From positions 1-21,085 of the IMG/VR virus record IMGVR_UViG_3300032294_002335: a DNA stretch of 21,085 bases, one strand, 5' to 3'. How positions within the stretch are numbered: position 1 is the first letter of the stretch; each line of letters opens with the position of its first letter. Below, piece by piece: positions 8,518 to 14,421 of the stretch. The notes under the pieces are model-generated. The model was not told where the DNA came from. It made no database searches and saw only the letters and a program-made list of their open reading frames with translations. The stretch comes from a virus. Position numbers and translations under genes: made by a program.

Positions 8518-9075
8518 TTACTTTCTCCGGACTTTCGCTTTTTCGCCAATGTACAAACCGAACAACTCGGTAGGGATGTCTGTTCCCTGCTCGACCTGCT
8601 CCTTTGCAAAAGCCTTGAGCGTCATTGGCTCGACCCACTGCTTCTGCGCTACCGCATAACCCTCATCGGAAAGCTTTCCGATAAGATCTTTCGCTCTGTT
8701 ATCTTCAGCCCGACCAAACGTAGCCGACACAACATTCTTTACCAGATCACCATGACCATTCAGACGAAGCCAATCGAAAGCTTCTTCCGTCTTGTCCTTG
8801 GGGATCGACACATTATAGAAGTTGGCGACAGACACAACACTGCCGTCATCCATCTTCACTTCCTTCATGCCTATCTCGTGGAGGGCCATTGGAAGATCCT
8901 GCTCTGCCACCGTGCGGAGATTCTCTTTTGCGGCCTTGAGTTCCTCTTCAAGATCCTCAACGCGCTTCTCAAGAGCAAGTTGTTTGCGCACAAGTGATGA
9001 TACGCGAGACAACCCTGTCTCATTGATCTTTGCAAGATCAGTCGCGAACTCTTCCAGACTATCTAATAAGGACAC
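8518..9075 (-). CDS. Coiled-coil phage protein paired with the SSB-like gene
   Basis: A 185-residue protein with an N-terminal coiled coil (about residues 27-58, including LEKRVEDLEEELKAAKENL) and a mixed alpha/beta C-terminal part ending in a basic KAKVRRK. I recognise the pattern (LPMALHEIGMKEV, dG..v.v, TLKAFAKEQ.E.G...P.ELFGLY) as common in phage replication modules next to SSB-like genes, but no activity is established that I know of. It abuts the SSB-like gene with no gap and follows the next upstream gene by only 3 nt. An accessory role in DNA binding or SSB loading is possible. Confidence 0.8.
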   Translation of the reverse strand: MSLLDSLEEFATDLAKINETGLSRVSSLVRKQLALEKRVEDLEEELKAAKENLRTVAEQDLPMALHEIGMKEVKMDDGSVVSVANFYNVSIPKDKTEEAFDWLRLNGHGDLVKNVVSATFGRAEDNRAKDLIGKLSDEGYAVAQKQWVEPMTLKAFAKEQVEQGTDIPTELFGLYIGEKAKVRRK

Positions 9076-9078
9076 TTT

Positions 9079-9393
9079 CTACTCCTTTCCGTATAAACTT
9101 ACTTGAATGGGATAGTACTTGTTATCTATTCTGTCCCACTTCAGAACCTTGAACTTGCCTCTGTTGGCCGATGCCGCAAGAGCGCAAGCTATTCCAATGC
9201 AGACCGGATCTCCGGCAAGCACCAAGAAATCCTCGTCCGTAAACTTCGAAAGCTTTCTCTGCATGCGCCTGACTGTGGGCATTGCAGATAGACTGATCTG
9301 ATCTTTTGCAGGAATGATGACATCAAGATCACCGAACTCCAAAGCATCGGACAGATCACGTCCTCGCATTTCCTGTGTTATGTATACCGTCAC
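9079..9393 (-). CDS. Conserved small phage protein of unknown function
   Basis: A 104-residue protein starting at GTG 9393, with GGAG and AGAAAG 8-15 nt upstream. Visible patterns are an ITQE start, EFGDLDVII, DFLVLAGDPVCIGIACALAA and FKVLKWDRIDNKYYPI. Similar small proteins recur in phages near replication genes, so I take it as genuine and conserved, but I cannot assign an activity. It is soluble with one hydrophobic helix in the middle. It is first in a tight group with the coiled-coil and SSB-like proteins, and a candidate promoter lies just upstream (9419-9447). Confidence 0.8.
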   Translation of the reverse strand: MTVYITQEMRGRDLSDALEFGDLDVIIPAKDQISLSAMPTVRRMQRKLSKFTDEDFLVLAGDPVCIGIACALAASANRGKFKVLKWDRIDNKYYPIQVSLYGKE

Positions 9394-9418
9394 GGCTTTC
9401 TATCTCCGTTGAAACCAC

Positions 9419-9447
9419 AAGCTATGGGCCTGTGATTTAGTTGTCAA
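9419..9447 (-). promoter_or_regulatory. Candidate sigma70-type promoter upstream of the SSB/primase group
   Basis: On the - strand a perfect -35 box TTGACA (9442-9447) is followed after exactly 17 nt by TAGCTT (9419-9424), which keeps the key T, A and final T of a -10 box. It lies in the short gap before the gene starting at 9393. It would give the SSB-like/primase block its own transcription. Confidence 0.4.
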
Positions 9448-9449
9448 GA

Positions 9450-9578
9450 TCAGAACTGTACGATTCCGTTCTTAACAATTACCTCATACCAACGGTTGCC
9501 TTTGCCGTCTTCCCAGAGAGCGATCACATCGTCGCCTTCATATTCATATCGGACAAGTGTCCCGTTCTTTCTGCCCAT
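9450..9578 (-). CDS. 42-residue protein with the conserved leader
   Basis: A short ORF of 42 residues beginning MGRKNGTLVRYEYEGDD and ending VIVKNGIVQF. The start is well supported: it carries the leader AGAAAGGACAGAGGACA directly before the ATG, the same element found before the SNF2 gene. The sequence (ALWEDGKGNRWYEVIV) looks like a small SH3-like or two-strand beta fold. Function is unknown. It lies alone between the 21-residue membrane peptide upstream and the 9079-9393 gene downstream. Confidence 0.6.
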   Translation of the reverse strand: MGRKNGTLVRYEYEGDDVIALWEDGKGNRWYEVIVKNGIVQF

Positions 9579-9599
9579 TGTCCTCTGTCCTTTCTACGG
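9579..9599 (-). promoter_or_regulatory. Shared leader / extended Shine-Dalgarno element
   Basis: On the gene strand this reads CCGTAGAAAGGACAGAGG followed by ACA and the ATG. Near-identical elements occur at 2319-2340, 12379-12399 and 18657-18675. AGAAAGG pairs with the longer 16S rRNA 3' tail of alphaproteobacteria, and the second purine block GAGGA offers another pairing register. The extra conservation (CCGTA and ACA) goes beyond what a binding site needs. Confidence 0.65.
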
Positions 9600-9659
9600 A
9601 TACATTACCGACCATACGATGAGGGCTAGAAAAGCCAACGCCAAAAGCCACTCGGTCAC
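9594..9659 (-). CDS. 21-residue membrane peptide
   Basis: A tiny ORF starting at GTG 9659, with GAGGGG 9 nt upstream inside the end of the preceding gene. It codes for a nearly pure transmembrane helix (TEWLLALAFLALIVWSVMYP after the initiator) and ends in the leader of the next gene. The hydrophobic composition in this frame, its placement between two coupled genes, and the good binding site support it. Size alone makes it uncertain. It could be a membrane-acting host-modulation peptide. Confidence 0.4.
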   Translation of the reverse strand: MTEWLLALAFLALIVWSVMYP

Positions 9660-9660
9660 T

Positions 9661-9873
9661 TCACAATCCCCTCAAGGTTGTGTCAATCAATTTCAATACC
9701 TGTTCCCTCGGCTCGTCCGAGTGACGAATAATCTCACGAACATCTCCGAGAGCCTGACGGATCTTGCCGTAGTGCTTCTCATAGTTGATGAGGTACTTCT
9801 CAAGCTCCGCAACCTTGGCGCGAAGCTCGACGATATGCTGCATCGTCACTGGATCAGCGTGTCTTTCCGTCAT
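9661..9873 (-). CDS. Small coiled-coil protein
   Basis: A 70-residue protein. I place the start at ATG 9873 (MTERHADPV), which has AAAGG 10 nt upstream, rather than at the far upstream ATG that would run deep inside the metallopeptidase gene. The middle (IVELRAKVAELEKYLINYEKHYGKI) is a probable coiled coil. It overlaps the metallopeptidase gene by 20 nt. Its function is not recognised. Similar short coiled-coil genes recur through this cluster. Confidence 0.65.
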   Translation of the reverse strand: MTERHADPVTMQHIVELRAKVAELEKYLINYEKHYGKIRQALGDVREIIRHSDEPREQVLKLIDTTLRGL

Positions 9874-10345
9874 CTTCTGTCGCCTTTTGTCTGAGATAGT
9901 CTCGGAATAGGAAGGTTGTAATCGCTTGGATACAGTATGCTTCCTGCTCTTCGCCTGGCTTTGTCTCACCAATGTACTCACAATGATACTGCCAAACATG
10001 TACAGCTTCATGTACAAGTAGCCCGATCACGTCGGCAGCATCCATGTCGTTGTAGATAGGCATGCACACAATGCATAACGAATCATTGTTATGCTTGAAG
10101 CTATGCGTCATGGCGAGGGCTCCGTCGTCTAGGAAGAGGTCATCCTTCTGCCCAGTCTTCTTTAGAACCCTCTTGAACTGTTGCTCGTTCGTACAAAGGA
10201 TCAACTGCGACCCCTCGATCCACGTCCGTGTCAGGTAACGAGGTGTTGCCCGTTTCTTTTTTGGGCCAGTACCAGTCGCAGAGGGTGGGGCTTGCTGTTC
10301 CATCTCGCCAATATGGTTCGTCGATGAACCATCCCTGATTGTCAC
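9854..10345 (-). CDS. Putative zinc metallopeptidase (HExxH)
   Basis: A 163-residue protein with the zinc-binding motif HEAVH (112-116) in LLVHEAVHVWQY and a downstream Glu cluster GEEQEAY (131-137) that would supply the third ligand (likely E135). This gluzincin-like HExxH...E pattern is seen in small phage proteins of unknown target. The start is GTG 10345, which overlaps the stop of the upstream membrane protein by 4 nt (GTGA); M15 (10303) is an alternative without coupling. The N-terminal 40 residues are Pro, Gly and Lys-rich and probably disordered. No signal peptide is seen, so it would act in the cytoplasm, possibly on a host protein. The activity is inferred from the motif only. Confidence 0.75.
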   Translation of the reverse strand: MTIRDGSSTNHIGEMEQQAPPSATGTGPKKKRATPRYLTRTWIEGSQLILCTNEQQFKRVLKKTGQKDDLFLDDGALAMTHSFKHNNDSLCIVCMPIYNDMDAADVIGLLVHEAVHVWQYHCEYIGETKPGEEQEAYCIQAITTFLFRDYLRQKATEDDGKTR

Positions 10346-10518
10346 TTGGTTTCGTTCCGCTCTTCGGAGACATAACGCAATGGCTTGCCAGAGAACAGGT
10401 CTCTCCGGAACACATCATGCTCAGTCCCATAGAGATACTCCTTCCTGATATTAAAGCTCAACACCACCAGAGATATGGCAACAGGTAAAAACACAATAAT
10501 TCCTACGAGTTGTTCCAT
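10342..10518 (-). CDS. Small N-terminally anchored membrane protein
   Basis: A 58-residue ORF starting at ATG 10518, with AGAAAGG 7 nt upstream. Residues 4-23 (LVGIIVFLPVAISLVVLSFN) form a transmembrane helix. The remaining 35 residues are charged and, by the positive-inside rule (RKEY after the helix), likely cytoplasmic. It overlaps the stop of the upstream DUF6378-like gene by 16 nt and ends in a GTGA overlap with the metallopeptidase gene, so the two are probably co-translated. It may anchor or partner the metallopeptidase, which is inference from coupling. The rival frame at 10140-10430 is rejected in its favour. Confidence 0.65.
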   Translation of the reverse strand: MEQLVGIIVFLPVAISLVVLSFNIRKEYLYGTEHDVFRRDLFSGKPLRYVSEERNETK

Positions 10519-10772
10519 TTCACAGCCTTTCTAAGTAGTTCTGCGTAGCCACCGATATCATCCGAGTGGTCTTCAAAGTGCGGGTTACCAGAAAGTAACC
10601 TTCCTATCTTATTGCCGATCATGTCAAGGGCTTCTTGCATTGCGGGATCTAAGCTTTTCCAGTTCCTTGACTCACGCATTATTGACTTAATCTCTTGGGC
10701 AACCATCGCAACCTCCAGAAATTTCCCATGGGTCTTTTCCCGTTCATCCAAAAGATCATCAATCTCTGTCAT
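10503..10772 (-). CDS. DUF6378-like phage protein
   Basis: An 89-residue protein matching a pattern I associate with the phage family DUF6378: REKTHGKF near the N-terminus, a helix with QEALDMIGNKIGRLLSGN, and H.DDIGGYAELL at the end. This resembles the all-alpha NTP pyrophosphatase-like small proteins of phages, but the metal-binding E..E...D set is not clearly visible, so I do not claim an activity. It overlaps the DnaA-like gene upstream by 4 nt (ATGA) and the membrane protein downstream by 16 nt. The family call is from memory of the pattern. Confidence 0.75.
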   Translation of the reverse strand: MTEIDDLLDEREKTHGKFLEVAMVAQEIKSIMRESRNWKSLDPAMQEALDMIGNKIGRLLSGNPHFEDHSDDIGGYAELLRKAVKWNNS

Positions 10773-11284
10773 TTCTTAGGCCCTCTCTTCGCCAATCTTC
10801 CAAGTCCATACATGATCGAGGTGTGATCCATCTCGCATATCCGAGCGATCTGGTAGGGGTTCATGCCGAGAAAGTCGTGCATCTCCCTGAAGATTGCCCA
10901 CTTGGTTTGCACTGCACTCGGAGTCCGAGAGTTTCTTTTCGTCTCTGGATCCTTGCTGAACAGTTCTTCCCAACTGTAGTTGGCCTCTTCCAGAATCGGT
11001 AGAAGGGACAACTTGATTCGCTTCGGAATATTCTCCGCACCTCTTAACAGGGCCTGTCGATAGGAGATCCCGTCTTGAAGCACTATGGACTGGCGAAGAC
11101 AGGCTCGAATCTCTGCGTCAGTCATAGCCTTGGACGAAGCAGGGTTTTTCGGCGGCACATGTTTTGGCACTGCCTTAACAGGCGCAACCTTTTCCGGTGT
11201 CGGCATTACAATGTTTCTTTTCGGAGGGCCATTCAACCGCTCTCGAACCTTCTTGTAGTTTTCTATGAAAGACAGATCAGTCAC
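10769..11284 (-). CDS. DnaA domain IV-like DNA-binding protein
   Basis: A 171-residue protein. The N-terminal 50 residues are Pro/Lys-rich and probably disordered (VKAVPKHVPPKNPASSK). The C-terminal part, about 125-165, resembles the DNA-binding domain of DnaA: WAIFREMHDFLGMNPYQIARICE followed by MDHTSIMYGL, with D153-H154-T155-S156 matching the DHT[ST] signature that contacts the DnaA box. No AAA+ ATPase domain is present, so it cannot be a full initiator. It could mark the phage origin, compete for host DnaA boxes, or act as a transcription regulator. It overlaps its neighbours by 8 and 4 nt. The domain call is good; the role is open. Confidence 0.75.
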   Translation of the reverse strand: MTDLSFIENYKKVRERLNGPPKRNIVMPTPEKVAPVKAVPKHVPPKNPASSKAMTDAEIRACLRQSIVLQDGISYRQALLRGAENIPKRIKLSLLPILEEANYSWEELFSKDPETKRNSRTPSAVQTKWAIFREMHDFLGMNPYQIARICEMDHTSIMYGLGRLAKRGPKK

Positions 11285-11636
11285 CGATCATCTCCTTGAT
11301 CTTTGCTCTTGCTTCCGTACTGATTGCGTAACCAAACAATGGGCGGGACTCGACCTCGATGCCGTGCTTTGCAAGGATCTTGCGGGTACGGTAGATCATC
11401 ATCCGCACGTAAGTCTTGTCGTGATCCTGTGTGCTTCCATGACTGTCAGCTATTGCAATCAACGAGTTGTATCCGACAATCGGAAACATATACAAAGCCT
11501 TGATCACTGCCGCCAACTGCGCCGGAGCCTTGAATGCCAATGAGAATCGAGCGTCTTCTCCGTGCTTCGTGAACAGGGATTTGTAGTGCTCCAGTTCCGC
11601 TCGAAGTCTCTCAATTTCCATTTGTTTGTTCATCAT
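11277..11636 (-). CDS. Winged-helix DNA-binding protein, putative regulator
   Basis: A 119-residue protein with a short N-terminal coiled coil (MEIERLRAELEHYKSLF) and a C-terminal region like the OmpR/PhoB-type winged helix: THGST...YVRMMIYRTRKILAKHGIEVESRPLFGYAIS, where recognition helix (VRMMIYRTRKIL) and wing (I.V...PLFGYAI) line up. No receiver domain is present. It overlaps the DnaA-like gene by 8 nt and the gene upstream by 26 nt. The IERLR element in the coil also appears in the tandem paralogue array. A phage transcription regulator is likely; its target is unknown. Confidence 0.7.
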   Translation of the reverse strand: MMNKQMEIERLRAELEHYKSLFTKHGEDARFSLAFKAPAQLAAVIKALYMFPIVGYNSLIAIADSHGSTQDHDKTYVRMMIYRTRKILAKHGIEVESRPLFGYAISTEARAKIKEMIGD

Positions 11637-11820
11637 TACTCTCTGTTAATTCTACGCCAAAGCTCTGCACTTTAACCGGATGCCACTTGTCTTCTCCGGC
11701 GAAGCGATACTCCAAACTCCACGACAGATTCTCACCTGTCTTCTCCACAAAGATCTGAACTACACGGATCTCCGCAATGGATTTGTCGAACATGTTTAAC
11801 TGTATGCCGCCCTCTGTCAT
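11611..11820 (-). CDS. Small hypothetical protein
   Basis: A 69-residue protein I do not recognise. It has an alternating pattern suggestive of a beta sheet (IRVVQIFVEKTGENLSWSLEYRF) and an acidic/polar C-terminus. It starts in an ATGA overlap with the gene upstream and overlaps the winged-helix gene by 26 nt, so it sits in an unbroken chain of coupled genes. Nothing points to a function. Confidence 0.65.
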   Translation of the reverse strand: MTEGGIQLNMFDKSIAEIRVVQIFVEKTGENLSWSLEYRFAGEDKWHPVKVQSFGVELTESNDEQTNGN

Positions 11821-12053
11821 GCCAACTCCTTCAAAGACTTCTCAATGTTGTCGGCCACTTCTCCGGCCTCTTCATATGTGTCGTAGGTTCCGACATGAAT
11901 ATCGTACCGACGAAGCGTCATGCAGACTTCGTACTGAAACTCCGTGTCGTCATCTTCTTTGAGTACAAGATTGATGAGAGCTTCCATCTCACGGTCACGT
12001 CCTGCGATCTTGTTGCCGATATAAACAAACGGCTCTCCAAGGGTACGACGCAC
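11817..12053 (-). CDS. Small hypothetical protein, start uncertain
   Basis: A protein of about 78 residues if it begins at GTG 12053, which lies 11 nt after the stop of the upstream gene. The open frame continues further up to 12212, but that part overlaps the 12064-12378 gene and has the basic composition of a shadow frame. The binding site before GTG 12053 is weak (GGGG about 13 nt away), so the start is a best guess. The C-terminal part VCMTLRRYDIHVGTYDTYEEAGEVADNIEKSL looks like a beta hairpin followed by a helix. Unknown function. Confidence 0.5.
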   Translation of the reverse strand: MRRTLGEPFVYIGNKIAGRDREMEALINLVLKEDDDTEFQYEVCMTLRRYDIHVGTYDTYEEAGEVADNIEKSLKELA

Positions 12054-12063
12054 ACGCTTGATG

Positions 12064-12378
12064 TTAACCCCAGTAATCGCGCTCCATAGCGTCTTCAATC
12101 GCCCGATAAACCAGACTGCTAGATCTTTCGTTGTCGATGTAATCTGCAATACGAATGATCTCACTTGAGTCAATCTTTGTTTCATCACCGTCTTCACTGT
12201 AAGCCTCCTCAATCACCATGTCTGCGATGTTGATACTTTCTACCGACCACCCTTCGCTCTTGCTGTAGCACTCGGCTTCATAGCGAATAACAGCAGTGCC
12301 ACTTACGTTTACGAAGCGCGGCTCTTCAAGATAGAATTCAAACGGGTAGTAGAACTCCCCACTAATAACCTTTGTCAT
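12064..12378 (-). CDS. Hypothetical acidic protein with the conserved leader
   Basis: A 104-residue acidic protein: a beta-rich first half (GEFYYPFEFYLEEPRFVNVSG) and a helical second half (SEIIRIADYIDNERSSSLVYRAIEDAME). I do not recognise the family. It carries the leader AGAAAGGGCAAGGACAG before its ATG and a well-spaced promoter-like pair just upstream (12403-12431), so it is likely the first gene of a sub-operon leading to the DnaA-like and winged-helix proteins. Confidence 0.7.
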   Translation of the reverse strand: MTKVISGEFYYPFEFYLEEPRFVNVSGTAVIRYEAECYSKSEGWSVESINIADMVIEEAYSEDGDETKIDSSEIIRIADYIDNERSSSLVYRAIEDAMERDYWG

Positions 12379-12402
12379 CTGTCCTTGCCCTTTCTACGGT
12401 AA

Positions 12403-12431
12403 AGATTAGATCAAGTTTTTATTCAGGTCAA
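12403..12431 (-). promoter_or_regulatory. Candidate sigma70-type promoter before the 12378 gene
   Basis: On the - strand TTGACC (12426-12431) is followed after exactly 17 nt by TAATCT (12403-12408). The main leftward promoter at 19217-19245 has the same -35 box, the same 17-nt spacing and a similar -10 (TATTCT). It precedes a conserved leader and an ATG at 12378. The -35 box overlaps the end of the upstream coding region. Confidence 0.5.
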
Positions 12432-12616
12432 CCCGCTTTTGGTTTCTCGGATCCGACCACTTCCTCATATACTCTGTTCAGTTCCTCGTCATTCATGGAA
12501 CTGAACAGGGTATTCAACAGAGCGCGAATGATGCCGAGCCACTGGTGTGTTTCAATCTCTATGACGTTGTTAACGCCAGACGAAACAAGTTCCTTTATCT
12601 TCTGCTCTCTGTTCAT
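12428..12616 (-). CDS. Small helical hypothetical protein
   Basis: A 62-residue, mainly helical protein (MNREQKIKELVSSG..., WLGIIRALLNTLFSSMNDEELNRVYEEVV). It starts by ATGA overlap with the transglycosylase gene upstream. It ends at the promoter-like sequence before the next transcription unit. I cannot assign a function. There is no signal peptide, so it is not an obvious lysis partner despite its position. Confidence 0.65.
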   Translation of the reverse strand: MNREQKIKELVSSGVNNVIEIETHQWLGIIRALLNTLFSSMNDEELNRVYEEVVGSEKPKAG

Positions 12617-13020
12617 GTCCCACCTGCGTAGCGCATAACCTTTCTACCATATGCCGAGCAATGAGGTTTTGCATAGATGCCTGTGTTGTATAACGTAACA
12701 CCACTGCACCCTGTTCCGCCTCTGTCTACCGCTTTCTTCAGGTAGCGTACTCCCGCCTCGATCTCTTCGTAACAACTTCGAGGGGGCCATTGCATACCAA
12801 CCTCTTCGACTGCGCCACGAGACACCTGAAGTATGCCTCGGTGTGGGCCATTCCTAGCACCGCACCTTTTCGTACTCTCGACCATTGCTACCGCATGAAC
12901 AATCTTGCGCGATAGTCCGTGTCGATCCGCCGCATCATTCAACATTTGATCCACTGGATCACCCGCCAGTGCGGGAAAAGCGAATGCCACTGCGATGATT
13001 GCCAAAGCTCTCATCCTCAT
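12613..13020 (-). CDS. Secreted lysozyme-like lytic transglycosylase
   Basis: A 135-residue protein starting at ATG 13020, with AGAAGGA 1-7 nt upstream; longer starts would add residues in front of the signal peptide. Residues 1-19 (MRMRALAIIAVAFAFPALA) are a signal peptide with probable cleavage before GDP. The mature part has the SLT/lysozyme-like pattern: the catalytic Glu is in AMVES (E48), followed by GILQVS (62-67) and LYNTG (110-114). Three or four cysteines could form periplasmic disulfides. Such enzymes cleave the glycan strand of peptidoglycan. This one sits in the early/middle cluster, not with the M15 endolysin, next to a small membrane protein. A conjugation-like or SAR-type role is not indicated. 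Confidence 0.82.
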   Translation of the reverse strand: MRMRALAIIAVAFAFPALAGDPVDQMLNDAADRHGLSRKIVHAVAMVESTKRCGARNGPHRGILQVSRGAVEEVGMQWPPRSCYEEIEAGVRYLKKAVDRGGTGCSGVTLYNTGIYAKPHCSAYGRKVMRYAGGT

Positions 13021-13074
13021 GTCCTTCTGCCGTTTCGGGGGTGGCAGTATCATGGACACCACCACCCAAGTCAA

Positions 13075-13221
13075 TTAAAAGATACTGAACACCTTCCAAA
13101 GCGTTGATATTACTAGGAAAATTGAAACGAAGCCGAGAACAAGACCCCAGATTGTCATGAACGCAGGGATAAACATCTCAACAAACGACTCCTCGATCTG
13201 CTTTTTGATCCGGTCTTTCAT
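13075..13221 (-). CDS. 48-residue membrane protein (holin-like candidate)
   Basis: A short ORF starting at ATG 13221, with GGAG 7 nt upstream inside the end of the deaminase gene (3-nt gap between genes). A charged, amphipathic N-terminus (KDRIKKQIEESFVEMF) precedes one long hydrophobic segment from about residue 19 to 43 (PAFMTIWGLVLGFVSIFLVI...). It lies directly upstream of the exported transglycosylase, so a holin or membrane helper for it is possible. Size and single span fit small class III-type holins, but many phage membrane proteins look like this. Confidence 0.6.
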   Translation of the reverse strand: MKDRIKKQIEESFVEMFIPAFMTIWGLVLGFVSIFLVISTLWKVFSIF

Positions 13222-13224
13222 CGC

Positions 13225-13665
13225 TCACTCCATTACTACAAACTCAACACCCGCTTCCTTCATCAACTGCTTTGATGTCTTGAAGCGATCCATCCAGTCC
13301 GGCCTGTTGCTCAATCGAGCAACAACCCTTGTTATTCCAGCCTGTATCAATGCCGCTGTGCATTGTGGGCATGGGTACAGGGGAGAAACATAGACTGTGC
13401 ATCCTTTAAAATCCGCATTCTGTGCGGAGATAATTGCGTTAATCTCCGCATGCACAACCCGTGCGTACTTCATTTCCTTGTCCTCGTAGAGATGCTCACT
13501 GTCATCTGTCCCACGGGGAAAGCCGTTGTATCCGACCGAAGCAATTGTCTTGTCTGGTCGTACAATCACAGCGCCCACTTGCGTACTCGGATCTTTCGAC
13601 CACTGAGCAATGAACTCTGCCAGTTCAATAAAGCGGCGATCCCACTTAGAAGTATGTGTCGTCAT
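13225..13665 (-). CDS. Deoxycytidylate (dCMP) deaminase
   Basis: A 146-residue cytidine-deaminase-fold zinc enzyme that would convert dCMP to dUMP, the precursor of dTMP. Zinc and catalytic residues are in HAEINAI (H72, E74) and PCPQC (C99, C102). The substrate-region motif GYNGFPRGTDD (45-55) is typical of dCMP deaminases rather than of cytidine or guanine deaminases. The length is normal for the phage and bacterial family. The start has GGAGGAAG 10 nt upstream, within the end of the upstream gene (20-nt overlap). No thymidylate synthase gene is visible here, so host or out-of-window enzymes would use the product. Confidence 0.95.
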   Translation of the reverse strand: MTTHTSKWDRRFIELAEFIAQWSKDPSTQVGAVIVRPDKTIASVGYNGFPRGTDDSEHLYEDKEMKYARVVHAEINAIISAQNADFKGCTVYVSPLYPCPQCTAALIQAGITRVVARLSNRPDWMDRFKTSKQLMKEAGVEFVVME

Positions 13666-13795
13666 ACCAATAGTCTTCCTCCGACATCTCGGAATCCTTT
13701 GCTACGTTTAAATAGTCGAAAGCATACCCTGAAACGCAAGCCCTCTTTGCAACCCACATTGCACCCAAAAAAATCCACAACCTAATCTTTCTCAT
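13646..13795 (-). CDS. 49-residue protein with a hydrophobic N-terminus
   Basis: An ORF starting at ATG 13795, overlapping the upstream stop by 4 nt (ATGA). Residues 5-17 (RLWIFLGAMWVAK) form a short hydrophobic segment after a basic start, so a membrane anchor or signal is possible. The C-terminus is acidic and tyrosine-rich (SEMSEEDYWYDDTYF). The last 20 nt overlap the deaminase gene and hold its binding site. No family recognised. Confidence 0.55.
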   Translation of the reverse strand: MRKIRLWIFLGAMWVAKRACVSGYAFDYLNVAKDSEMSEEDYWYDDTYF

Positions 13796-13962
13796 TCATG
13801 ATCTCCTTTCAATCGATCTTTGACCTCTGCCCTTTGTCTCTTCCAGAACTTCCGCTTGATCTTGCGGATCTGTCCGGCCTTGTGGTGATAGTAACGGCGA
13901 GCCCTTGTCAGGAAGTCATACTCGTCGCCACCCTTTAACTTTTCTTTGTGACCCATTGCCAT
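13792..13962 (-). CDS. Small basic protein, conserved-looking
   Basis: A 56-residue, very basic protein starting MAMGHKEKLKGGDEYD at ATG 13962, with AAAGGACAG about 10 nt upstream; an upstream ATG at 14019 lacks a binding site. The body (RRYYHHKAGQIRKIKRKFWKRQRAEVKDRL) is rich in Arg and Lys. I recall short phage and plasmid proteins with a LKGGDEYD...KIKR..RKR pattern, of unknown function. Nucleic acid binding is plausible from charge. It ends in an ATGA overlap with the next gene. Confidence 0.6.
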   Translation of the reverse strand: MAMGHKEKLKGGDEYDFLTRARRYYHHKAGQIRKIKRKFWKRQRAEVKDRLKGDHE

Positions 13963-14064
13963 CTGACATCTGTCCTTTAGAATGCAAATGCGGGGCGGTT
14001 GATTTCTGCTGCTTCCCAACCTTGGATCAACCGAAGCAGAGCAGCGTCAGGAAGATCACCCGCA

Positions 14065-14421
14065 TCACTCCCGAATAATCGGAGCCAACTTACGCACATC
14101 TTCAAGCGACAAGAACTGAACCTGCAACCGTGCTTCTTCCAAAGTCAACGGCGACTCCAAAGTCTCACCTGTGTCGTAGTCCACAGGACCGAGAAGCAAA
14201 CCCTTCCCGCACAATGGGAAAGGATAGTCTCCGATCACGAAGAAGTGTTGCGGATTTTTGTACAACCCTTCGTCATCGATGTAGACGCTGAACGTACTCG
14301 TTCCCGCAACATCAAATGAATCGCAATCGATCAGACCCGCAATATCTTTCCAGTCATTGCTGTAGTCACACGATTCAACGATCCGTTTCTCAGGGTCAAT
14401 CAGATAAGCTTGCATAATCAT
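14065..14421 (-). CDS. DUF3846-like protein
   Basis: A 118-residue protein with the layout I associate with DUF3846: AYLIDPEKR near the N-terminus, then IAGLIDCDSFDV, VYIDDEGLYKNP, FFVIGDYPFPLCGKGLLLGPVDYDTGE. DUF3846 proteins occur in phages, plasmids and conjugative elements and have no established activity. The start overlaps the upstream stop by 4 nt; a second ATG two codons on is equally usable. The family call is from pattern memory. Confidence 0.75.
   Translation of the reverse strand: MIMQAYLIDPEKRIVESCDYSNDWKDIAGLIDCDSFDVAGTSTFSVYIDDEGLYKNPQHFFVIGDYPFPLCGKGLLLGPVDYDTGETLESPLTLEEARLQVQFLSLEDVRKLAPIIRE

Noticed and set aside
10140-10430. 96-codon ORF on the - strand
   Set aside because: It lies across both the metallopeptidase and the 58-residue membrane protein, which have coupled starts and coherent features; its own sequence has no binding site and shadow-like composition.
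14029-14065. 11-codon hydrophobic ORF after the DUF3846-like gene
   Set aside because: The start overlaps the upstream stop, but the product is too short and no other evidence supports it.
13977-14099. 40-codon - strand ORF starting MCVSWLRLFG in the gap before the basic protein
   Set aside because: It would fill the roughly 100-nt gap, but the ATG has no well-spaced binding site and overlaps the DUF3846-like gene by 35 nt. Possible but not supported enough to annotate.
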